Shown here: piece after piece, positions 1 to 5,227 of the stretch
Numbering within the stretch: position 1 is the first letter of the stretch
Layout of the letters: each line of letters opens with the position of its first letter
Origin: JBBAGE01 sp041655055
GTDB taxonomy: Bacteria; Pseudomonadota; Alphaproteobacteria; Rhodobacterales; Rhodobacteraceae
Direction of reading: 5' to 3'
Assembly: GCA_041655055.1 (NCBI GenBank)
Contig: JBBAGE010000146.1
Span: 1-5,227 of the forward strand
Length of the DNA stretch: 5,227 nucleotides
Program-made: the position numbers and the translations under genes
Notes under the pieces: model-generated
What the model was told of the DNA's origin: nothing
The model's input: only the letters and a program-made list of their open reading frames with translations
Database searches by the model: none

Positions 1-697
1 GCTGGATCTGTCGGCCAAGGGGTTGCGGGTCTGGGATGTCGCCAGCGCCGCGCGGGTTGATCATTTCATCGCCAATTCCGCCTTTGTCGCGCGCCGTATC
101 CGCAAATATTATCGCCGCGACGCCACCGTGATCACGCCGCCGGTTGATATCAGCGCCTTTGATGGCGCCGATCGCAAACCGGGGGATCATTATCTCTATG
201 TCGGGGAATTGGTGGGGTATAAACGCCCCGATCTGATGATTGCGGCCTTTCGCCAATCGGGGCGGCGGCTGGTGATCATTGGCGATGGCGCGGCGCGCGC
301 GGCGCTGATGCGGCAGGCAAGCCCGAATATCACCTTTTTGGGCCGCGCCGATGCGGCGACATTGCGCCATCAATATGCCACCTGCCGGGCGTTGATTTTC
401 CCGGGGGTCGAGGATTTCGGCATCGTCCCGCTTGAGGCCATGGCCTCGGGGCGGCCGGTGATCGCGCAGGCCCGGGGCGGCGCGCTGGAAACCGTGATCG
501 AGGGCAAGACCGGCTATCTGTTCCACGACCCCACCCCCGAGGCGTTGAACGACGCCATCGCCCGGTTCGAGCGCGCGCCGCCAATCGCCCCCGCCGCCCT
601 GCGCCATTGGGCCGCGGGCTTTGGCCCCGATGTCTTTCGCCAAAAGCTTGCGGATTTCATCGCCGCCGCCCGGGCGGGCCATGACCCATGCAAATAG
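1..697 (+). CDS. GT4-family glycosyltransferase, WbaZ-like (mannosyltransferase group), 5' end missing
   Basis: C-terminal 231 residues of a retaining GT-B glycosyltransferase that would transfer a sugar from a nucleotide donor to a lipid-linked glycan on the cytoplasmic face of the inner membrane. The frame is open from base 2, before the first possible start (TTG at 23), so the gene begins outside the window. Visible marks, numbered from base 2, are LRVWDVASAARVDHFIANS near the start, TPPVD, YLYVGELVGYKRPD (Lys74), an IIGDG strand, and the GT4 EX7E signature VEDFGIVPLEAMASGRPVIA (Glu137 at 410-412, Glu145 at 434-436), then GGALETVIEGKTGYLF. This order is characteristic of WbaZ-like GT4 enzymes, usually about 370-380 residues, so the N-terminal acceptor domain is what is missing. 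The Arg often found before the GT4 lysine (GRL..K) is Glu here. Its last 10 bases overlap the next gene, which implies one operon. The family call is firm; mannose as the sugar is inference. Confidence 0.93.
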   Translation, partial: LDLSAKGLRVWDVASAARVDHFIANSAFVARRIRKYYRRDATVITPPVDISAFDGADRKPGDHYLYVGELVGYKRPDLMIAAFRQSGRRLVIIGDGAARAALMRQASPNITFLGRADAATLRHQYATCRALIFPGVEDFGIVPLEAMASGRPVIAQARGGALETVIEGKTGYLFHDPTPEALNDAIARFERAPPIAPAALRHWAAGFGPDVFRQKLADFIAAARAGHDPCK

Positions 698-1995
698 ATC
701 CGCCCCCGCTGACCCAGACCGGCTGGCTGGCGGTGGCAGTCTTTGTCACCGGCTGTCTGGGCGCGATCACGCTGGGGATATCGACGGCGGTGTCGATGCT
801 GGCAATCGGGGCCGCGATTCTGGGCACCGCGCTGATTTTACTGCGCGACCACCGGCTGTTGCCCGCGCCGCTGTTGGCGTTGGTGCTGATCCTTTATGCG
901 GGGATAAGTGCGATCCTGTTTGGCGGAATAGACGCGATCCACACCGCGGGCCTGATGGCATGGCTCGCGGGCGAGGGGCGGTTTTTCCTGACCTTTTGGC
1001 CGTTCATCTTTCTGGTGCTGGCGATGCGCGGGGGCGAACATGCGATTGCCGCGCGGATCGAACGCGGGCTGAAGGCGCTGATCATCGCCATGCTGATCGC
1101 GGTGCTGGCGCGCCATGCCGGCGGGGTAACGCTGTTCAGTTCGCATCACGGGGCGGGCGCGATGGCGGCGGCGCTGCTGCTGTTTGCCTATTACAATTTC
1201 CGCCATAACGGCGGGCGGGCCAATCTGGCCTATCTGGCGATTGCGGTTGTAGCGCTGCTGGGCGCGGGATCGCGCACCTCGCTGGTGGCGGCGATGCTGG
1301 GGATCGTGGTCCAACAGGTGCTGTTTTTCGATCTGCGGGCCTTGCTGCGGATTGCGGCGCTGGCGCTGCCGGCGCTGGTGGCCATGCCGCTGTTGTTTCC
1401 CGCGCAATATGACCGGCTGGCCCAGACCATCGCCACCAATCCCGCCAGCATCGTATTGCGCAATTTCCAGATCGCCTGGCAGGCCGATCCGCCGCTTGAA
1501 TCGGCCTATGCCTGGCAGCTTGCGCCGATTGCCGCCAGCGACGGCCAGATAAACATCGCCATCCGCGGCCTGCTTTGGGCGCGCGGGCTGGCAGAGGCGG
1601 CGAATTCCCCGATCCTCGGGGCGGGTTTCGGGCGCTACAACGATACCGGCCGCAGCTTTATCGGGGAACGGCCGCTTTATCATGTTGCCGTATCGGCGCG
1701 GAACGAAAATCCATCGATCCATTCGGCGCATAATTCCTATATCATGATAGTGGCCGAACTGGGGCTGATCGGGCTAGGACTGGTGCTGGCCCTGTTCGCG
1801 CATATCTGGCAAAGGCTTGTGGCCTGTCGCACGCCCGAGGCCCATATGTGGGTCAGTATCGGCATGGGAGGAGTGATCACATTGATGTTCATCGCCGTCA
1901 CCCAGCACGGCTTTGGCGCCCCGATCTATGGGCTGAGCCTGATGCCCCTGATCGCGGTCGCCTATGCCGTCGCCCATGCAAGCCCCGAGCCCTAG
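688..1995 (+). CDS. O-antigen ligase/polymerase-family (Wzy_C/WaaL-like) integral membrane protein
   Basis: A 435-residue polytopic inner-membrane protein with about 11-12 hydrophobic segments, roughly residues 13-52, 58-79, 98-113, 128-142, 155-168, 180-236, 354-373 and 387-429. A large presumed periplasmic loop covers about 240-350. Family marks are GAGSRTSLV (Arg196), the loop segment RGLLWARGLAEAANSPILGAGFGRY (about 293-317), and SIHSAHNSYIMIVAELGLIG (His345, His348), typical of the O-antigen ligase/Wzy_C superfamily, where a conserved Arg and His act in glycan transfer from undecaprenyl diphosphate. Members either polymerise repeat units (Wzy) or ligate glycan to an acceptor (WaaL), and sequence alone rarely separates these. 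The adjacent flippase favours Wzy-type polymerase. The start ATG overlaps the end of the glycosyltransferase gene by 10 bases, and upstream GGGCGGG is only a weak ribosome site, so coupled translation is likely. The TAG stop abuts the ATG of the next gene in the same frame. Confidence 0.9.
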   Translation: MQIDPPPLTQTGWLAVAVFVTGCLGAITLGISTAVSMLAIGAAILGTALILLRDHRLLPAPLLALVLILYAGISAILFGGIDAIHTAGLMAWLAGEGRFFLTFWPFIFLVLAMRGGEHAIAARIERGLKALIIAMLIAVLARHAGGVTLFSSHHGAGAMAAALLLFAYYNFRHNGGRANLAYLAIAVVALLGAGSRTSLVAAMLGIVVQQVLFFDLRALLRIAALALPALVAMPLLFPAQYDRLAQTIATNPASIVLRNFQIAWQADPPLESAYAWQLAPIAASDGQINIAIRGLLWARGLAEAANSPILGAGFGRYNDTGRSFIGERPLYHVAVSARNENPSIHSAHNSYIMIVAELGLIGLGLVLALFAHIWQRLVACRTPEAHMWVSIGMGGVITLMFIAVTQHGFGAPIYGLSLMPLIAVAYAVAHASPEP

Positions 1996-3288
1996 ATGTT
2001 TCGCGGCGCGGCCAGCACATTATTGCTGAAAATTATCGGCGAAATGGCCGTTTTTCTGGCGATCATCGCCGCCACGCGGATGTTTTCGCTGGAAATGAGC
2101 GGGCTGTTCATTCTGTTGCAAAGCAATCTGTTCCTGTTTGGCACCATCGCCACGCTGGGGCTGGGCACGGCCTATCACCGCTATGTGCCGCCCTATCTGG
2201 CGCAGGGGCGGACGGATGATATCCGCGCCCTGATCCGCGCGGTCAACAAATCGGCGCTGCTGGCTATATCAGGCTCTATCGCCGCGTTTTTGGTCTATCA
2301 GGCCTTTGGCCCGCAGGATCGGCTGGCGCCCGTCTATCAGGCGCTGTTCGCGGCCTCGATCGGGTTTTGGGCGCTGGTGGTGCTGCAACGGCATCTGCTG
2401 CGCGCGATGCGCCAGATTTTCTGGTCCGAAGTCAGCTATCAACTGATCCGCCCGATCGGCGCGATCGCGGTGCTGGTGGTGGGTGCGCGTTACCTTAGCC
2501 CCGTTACCGCGATTTTTCTGGCGCTGTTCGTGCCGCTGGCCTTTGGGGTGGTGCATGACATCTGGCGGCTGCGCCCGCTGGTGGGCGGGCTGCGCGGGCC
2601 AGCATCCGTGGACGCGCCCGAATGGCGCGATGCGTCGCGGGCCTATACGGTGGTAATGCTGGGGCGGATCGTGTTGCAGCGGCTGGATCTGTTGCTGGTC
2701 GGTGCGATTTTGGGGCTGGAGGCCGCCGCGATCTATGGCGTTGCCGCGCGGATTTCGCTGCTGGTGGTGTTCGTGGTCGATCCGATCGATTCCGTGTTCC
2801 GCCCACGCGCCAGCCTGCATATCGCCACCGGCGAGGATGCGTGGCTGCGGCGCGATATCGTGCAGGCGGGGCTGTGGATCGCGGCGGCATCGCTGCTGAC
2901 CGGGGTGGCGATCATCGCGCTGCCGGGGCTGTGGCTGAACCTGTTTGGCCCTGCGTTCGACCCTGATACCAGTGTCATCTTGCTTTGGCTATCGGTGCTG
3001 GGCCGGTTCATTTCGGCCAATAGCAGCATTTCGCAGACCCTGTTGTTGATGGCCGGGCATGAACGGATGCAGGCAATGCTCAGCGCGGGGATCGCGCTGG
3101 TGCTCTATCCGGTTGCCGCCGTTTGGGCGACGCTGACATTCGGGCTGATCGGGGCGGCGGTGGCGGTGGTGGCGGCGCGGCTGGCGCAGGCTTGTGCCAA
3201 TATCATCGCCGCGCGGGTGCTGACGGGGCATTGGGGGCTGGTCGCGCCCCGTCCCGGCAATCTGGCCACGGCCTTTGGCGGGCGCTAG
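1996..3288 (+). CDS. Wzx/MOP-superfamily oligosaccharide flippase
   Basis: A 430-residue membrane protein with about 12 hydrophobic segments, the usual size and topology of polysaccharide transporters of the MOP exporter superfamily. These flip undecaprenyl-linked repeat units from the cytoplasmic to the periplasmic face. The N terminus (RGAASTLLLKIIGEMAVFL, then LFILLQSNLFLFGTIATLGLGTAYHRYVP) fits this family. The second half opens with QRLDLLLVGAILGLEAAAIYGVAARISLL (about 228-255), a hallmark in which a charged Asp (231) starts the helix and a G/A-x-I-Y turn follows. The C-terminal 20 or so residues are polar and probably cytoplasmic. The ATG directly follows the TAG of the polymerase-type gene, with no gap and in the same frame; GAG at 1987-1989 is the only ribosome-site-like stretch, so re-initiation by terminating ribosomes is likely. 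The gene ends in TAG inside the CTAG shared with the opposing gene. A second in-frame TAG lies at 3295-3297. Substrate unknown. Confidence 0.92.
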   Translation: MFRGAASTLLLKIIGEMAVFLAIIAATRMFSLEMSGLFILLQSNLFLFGTIATLGLGTAYHRYVPPYLAQGRTDDIRALIRAVNKSALLAISGSIAAFLVYQAFGPQDRLAPVYQALFAASIGFWALVVLQRHLLRAMRQIFWSEVSYQLIRPIGAIAVLVVGARYLSPVTAIFLALFVPLAFGVVHDIWRLRPLVGGLRGPASVDAPEWRDASRAYTVVMLGRIVLQRLDLLLVGAILGLEAAAIYGVAARISLLVVFVVDPIDSVFRPRASLHIATGEDAWLRRDIVQAGLWIAAASLLTGVAIIALPGLWLNLFGPAFDPDTSVILLWLSVLGRFISANSSISQTLLLMAGHERMQAMLSAGIALVLYPVAAVWATLTFGLIGAAVAVVAARLAQACANIIAARVLTGHWGLVAPRPGNLATAFGGR

Positions 3289-3302
3289 AACCGATAGCCA
3301 AA
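3274..3302. repeat. Weak inverted repeat spanning the convergent stops
   Basis: TTTGGC (3274-3279) and GCCAAA (3297-3302) are perfect 6-base inverted arms separated by 17 bases that contain the shared CTAG. GG (3280-3281) could also pair with CC (3291-3292) across an internal loop. There is no following T-run on either strand, so it is not a canonical intrinsic terminator. It may be chance. Confidence 0.3.
3285..3288. other. Palindromic CTAG shared by two convergent stop codons
   Basis: The + strand TAG at 3286-3288 ends the flippase gene, and the - strand TAG (CTA on the + strand, 3285-3287) ends the sulfotransferase gene. The two coding regions therefore overlap tail to tail by four bases, with no room for an intergenic terminator. 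Confidence 0.9.
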
Positions 3303-3965
3303 AGCGCGGATATCATCGGCATAGATATCGGCCACAAGCGCGGCATCCGCATCGCAATAGAGCCTGCGATAGTCCCTGTTGCGGGACACATTCAGCCGGG
3401 GCAAGGCACCATCGGCCAGCCCGATCCGCCGGGCCACGTCGCCAAAATCATCGGCCAGATGCTCAAACCGCACCAGCCGCGTGATCGCTACGCCGTCGCG
3501 CGCGGGGGTGCAGATCATGTCGAACTGGCTGGCGATCCGCCCCGATGCCCGCCGCCCCGCGTGATGGGCCAGCCAGTCGGAAAACCCCGCCCCGCGCGTC
3601 TGCCAATAGCCCGGCCGCAGGTAACGCGACCGCGACACATGCTGATCGTAATGAAACGCGGATGCGACCCTATCCCAGGGGTTTCGCACGATGGCAAAGC
3701 TGTAATAGCGCGCAGGATCAAGCCCGGGCACCAACGCGCACAACTGGTTCAGCCCCGCATGTTCGGGGATCACCCGCCCGCCAAAGGCCCGTTCCACCGA
3801 AAGCCCGGAATAGACACTGGCCAGATTGATCGCCGCGCGCAAAGGTTTGCGATCCAGCCAGCGATTGCGCCGATAGGGCGCCAGCATGGATGCGACCGAT
3901 ACCCCCGCCGTTTTGGGGATATGGATAAAGATAAAGCCCTTTTCATCGGAAATGATCGTGCCCAT
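3285..3965 (-). CDS. Sulfotransferase, Sulfotransfer_2-like (HIPKTAG type), 226 aa
   Basis: A probable cytosolic PAPS-dependent sulfotransferase that would add sulfate to a carbohydrate. The 5'-phosphosulfate loop is FIFIHIPKTAGVSV (residues 11-24, Lys18), and the 3'-phosphate site is FAIVRNPWDRVASAF (Arg94, Asp98, Ser102). LPRLNVSRNRDYRRLY and the ending IYADDIRAFGYRF are typical of the C terminus of bacterial members. There is no signal peptide or membrane segment, and about 220-230 residues is normal for the family. The frame is open up to 4310, but the ATG at 3965 is chosen because GAGG lies six bases before it and the P-loop begins just after. The extra 115 upstream residues lie wholly inside the preceding gene in another frame and are Gly/Ala/Arg-rich with no domain. 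Only 2 bases separate it from that gene, so the two are cotranscribed. Its TAG stop overlaps the stop of the opposing flippase gene. The acceptor is unknown; a sugar of the encoded polysaccharide is inferred from context. Confidence 0.9.
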   Translation of the reverse strand: MGTIISDEKGFIFIHIPKTAGVSVASMLAPYRRNRWLDRKPLRAAINLASVYSGLSVERAFGGRVIPEHAGLNQLCALVPGLDPARYYSFAIVRNPWDRVASAFHYDQHVSRSRYLRPGYWQTRGAGFSDWLAHHAGRRASGRIASQFDMICTPARDGVAITRLVRFEHLADDFGDVARRIGLADGALPRLNVSRNRDYRRLYCDADAALVADIYADDIRAFGYRF

Positions 3966-3967
3966 GG

Positions 3968-4807
3968 CTAACCTCGCAGGCGGGCGGGCAGATCGCCCTG
4001 CCCCAGACGGTCGGCCACGGCCTGCAGCCGTGCCCATTGCGCCGCATCGGGCCGCTGGCCAACCCGCGCGCGGGCAAAAAGCGCCGTATCGCAACCCAGC
4101 CCGAACCCCGCCAGATGGGCGGCAAAGCCGCGCGGATCGGTGGCGATATCTTCGACCCAGAACACCGCCCCGCCATGGTGCGCGCAGGCGGAAACCCCGG
4201 CGGCATTGGCCCGCAGCCAGACGGCCAGAAACGTGTCTAATCCACGCCGTGACAGGTATCGGGGCGGCATCGTGCCCCCGGTTTCCCCCAGTGCCCGGCG
4301 CATCCCCCACGAATTTGGCGGCAGGTAATCAGGTGCCAGCCGGTGGATCATCTTGCGCGCCCAGCGGGGGCGGCGCTGCGCGAAAATCCGCAAGAATGAG
4401 GCATAGATATCGAACGGGTTGCGCAGCACATGCACCAGCGGCGCGCCAGCCGCCGCCAGATCACCCAGCACGAAATGCCAGCGATTGACCTGCACCAGAT
4501 CGGCACCCAGATCGCGCCCCAGCCCCCGCGCATAGGCCACCACCCGCGCCCCGTCATGCGGATAGATGCTGGCGCGCGGGGCATAGGCGGCAAAAAGCGG
4601 CTCCAACACAGGTAAATAGGGTCTATAGGCATGCCACAGGGCAAAGCCATGCAGCGGATCGGGATCATCGGGCCTGCGGATATGGGCCAGCAGATCGGGA
4701 TGGCAGGGTTCATACAGCACCCGCTTGTCGGGGCTTGCCTCGGCAATTGCGCGCCATAACACGGATGTGCCGCTGCGAAAAAAGCCGTTCAGCACCAGCG
4801 GCATCAT
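3968..4807 (-). CDS. Sulfotransferase-like P-loop protein, 279 aa
   Basis: A probable PAPS-dependent sulfotransferase from a different branch than its downstream neighbour. The N terminus enters directly into a phosphosulfate-binding loop, LVLNGFFRSGTSVLWRAI (GFFRSGTS at 8-15), as in Sulfotransfer_1/Sulfotransfer_3-type proteins. The matching 3'-phosphate element is PLVHVLRNPFDIYASFL (Arg129, Asp133, Ser137). VLYEPCHPDLL (30-40) and VFWVEDIATDP (about 215-225) are further candidate core elements. No signal peptide or transmembrane helix is seen. The ATG at 4807 overlaps the TGA of the upstream glycosyltransferase gene as ATGA; a second ATG follows at once at 4804 and could be used instead, changing the protein by one residue. 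A G-rich stretch at 4811-4819 is the only nearby ribosome-site-like sequence, so translational coupling is likely. A P-loop nucleotide-binding protein of another activity cannot be excluded, but the paired RSGTS and RNPxDxxxS elements favour sulfotransferase. Acceptor unknown. Confidence 0.82.
   Translation of the reverse strand: MMPLVLNGFFRSGTSVLWRAIAEASPDKRVLYEPCHPDLLAHIRRPDDPDPLHGFALWHAYRPYLPVLEPLFAAYAPRASIYPHDGARVVAYARGLGRDLGADLVQVNRWHFVLGDLAAAGAPLVHVLRNPFDIYASFLRIFAQRRPRWARKMIHRLAPDYLPPNSWGMRRALGETGGTMPPRYLSRRGLDTFLAVWLRANAAGVSACAHHGGAVFWVEDIATDPRGFAAHLAGFGLGCDTALFARARVGQRPDAAQWARLQAVADRLGQGDLPARLRG
3972..3975 (-). promoter_or_regulatory. Ribosome binding site (GAGG) for the 226-aa sulfotransferase
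   Basis: GAGG on the - strand sits six bases before the ATG at 3965, inside the last codons of the preceding sulfotransferase-like gene. It is the clearest Shine-Dalgarno match in the window and decides the start of the downstream gene against the much longer open frame. Confidence 0.7.
4804..4807 (-). other. ATGA start/stop overlap (translational coupling)
   Basis: Read on the - strand, ATGA contains the ATG of the sulfotransferase-like gene (4807-4805) and the TGA of the upstream glycosyltransferase (4806-4804). Such overlaps commonly couple translation of cotranscribed genes. Confidence 0.8.
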
Positions 4808-5227
4808 CGGCCCGCCCCCGCGATGATCGCCATGAAGCTCTGCGCAATCGTATCGGGGTGAAAGGCCGCAAAGGCGGCGGGCGCGATCGCCACCCGCTGC
4901 CCCGCCCCCAGCAGGGCCAGCAATTCGGCATCCCTGTCATAGCGGAAAATGGCACCCGCCATCGCCGGATTGTGGAAATCCAGAAACCCTACGCCCGCGC
5001 GGCAGATCACCGGCAGACCGGCTTCCAGCGCCTCAAGCACCACGATCCCGAAACCTTCCAGATCGGCCGAGGGCAGGATCATGAAATCGGCTGTCTGCAT
5101 CAGGCGCAGCTTTTCATCCTCATCCACCCGCCCGGCAAAAGTGACCCTATCGTGCAGCCCCAGCGCGGCGACCTGATCGCGCAGCGCGCCCTCATAGGTG
5201 CCGCTGCCGATGATGGTCAGCCGCGTG
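4804..5227 (-). CDS. GT4-family glycosyltransferase, C-terminal part, 5' end missing
   Basis: The C-terminal 140 residues of a GT-B glycosyltransferase. The frame is open to the window edge; the GTG at 5127 is internal, because the codons before it continue the fold as RLTIIGSGTYEGALRDQVAALGL and HDRVTFAGRV, the standard GT4 nucleotide-binding strand and helix. The EX7E signature is LEGFGIVVLEALEAGLPVI (Glu codons at 5056-5058 and 5032-5034), preceded by ADFMILPS. The enzyme probably acts on the cytoplasmic face of the inner membrane, adding a sugar to the same glycan. It differs clearly from the + strand glycosyltransferase, which has the WbaZ-type EDFGIVPLEA version, so these are not duplicates. 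It lies upstream of, and overlaps by four bases (ATGA), the sulfotransferase-like gene, making it the earliest visible gene of the - strand operon. It ends in TGA, the only non-TAG stop here. The donor sugar cannot be inferred. Confidence 0.92.
   Translation of the reverse strand, partial: TRLTIIGSGTYEGALRDQVAALGLHDRVTFAGRVDEDEKLRLMQTADFMILPSADLEGFGIVVLEALEAGLPVICRAGVGFLDFHNPAMAGAIFRYDRDAELLALLGAGQRVAIAPAAFAAFHPDTIAQSFMAIIAGAGR

Noticed and set aside
23..25. TTG at 23 as the true start of the first glycosyltransferase
   Set aside because: The frame is open and matches family sequence upstream of it, and a start here would remove the whole N-terminal domain of the GT-B fold. The gene is cut by the window edge instead.
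838..1731. Long 297-codon open frame on the - strand opposite the polymerase-family gene
   Set aside because: Its product is Gln/Arg/His-rich with no domain or hydrophobic pattern, as expected from the antisense of a GC-rich membrane-protein gene. The + strand protein carries clear family motifs.
3150..3186. GGC/GGT-rich low-complexity run resembling a short tandem repeat
   Set aside because: It encodes an ordinary Ala/Val-rich helix (GAAVAVVAARLA) of the flippase and has no regular repeat unit.
3123..3971. A 282-codon + strand open frame crossing the flippase end and the whole 226-aa sulfotransferase gene
   Set aside because: It starts with a poly-Gly run from GGC/GGT repeats, is Pro/Arg/His-rich and is antisense to a gene with intact catalytic motifs.
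3966..4310. N-terminal extension of the 226-aa sulfotransferase to 341 residues
   Set aside because: The extra part lies inside the upstream gene in another frame, has no domain character, and a good GAGG site precedes the ATG at 3965.
1..5227. Apparent abundance of GATC sites along the window
   Set aside because: Most come from Ile/Asp codon pairs such as CTGATC and GCGATC in hydrophobic proteins. There is no clustering or spacing suggestive of an origin or regulatory array.

Overview
This is a fully coding, GC-rich window from the interior of a surface- or exopolysaccharide gene cluster. Strong G/C at third codon positions, abundant Ala/Gly/Leu/Ile codons of the GCG/GGC/CTG/ATC type and compact overlapping genes suggest an alphaproteobacterium, possibly Rhodobacterales. 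That placement rests on composition and protein style only. No rRNA or other taxonomic marker is present.

Layout: two blocks of three genes converge near the middle. On the + strand are the C-terminal part of a GT4 glycosyltransferase resembling the WbaZ-like mannosyltransferase group (1-697), a polytopic O-antigen ligase/polymerase-family protein (688-1995) and a Wzx/MOP-type polysaccharide flippase (1996-3288). On the - strand, in transcription order, are the C-terminal part of a second GT4 glycosyltransferase (5227-4804), a P-loop sulfotransferase-like protein (4807-3968) and a second, shorter sulfotransferase of the 'HIPKTAG' type (3965-3285). Both outer genes run off the window, so no promoter of either transcription unit is visible.

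How the genes fit together (inference from families): the glycosyltransferases would build a lipid-linked oligosaccharide on the cytoplasmic face, the flippase would move it across the inner membrane, and the ligase/polymerase-family protein would polymerise or transfer it on the periplasmic side. The two sulfotransferases would use PAPS to sulfate sugars or another acceptor, so the likely product is a sulfated surface polysaccharide or glycolipid.

The packing is extreme. Gene junctions are a 10-base overlap, a zero-base TAG/ATG abutment in one reading frame, a 4-base ATGA overlap and a 2-base gap. The two blocks meet tail to tail in one palindromic CTAG that supplies both stop codons. Five of the six stop codons are TAG. 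I found no RNA gene, CRISPR array, insertion sequence or clear terminator, and no non-coding stretch longer than 2 bases. I do not see a new defence or mobile system. The points worth a second look are the sulfotransferase pair, the in-frame amber junction between polymerase and flippase, and the shared convergent stop.
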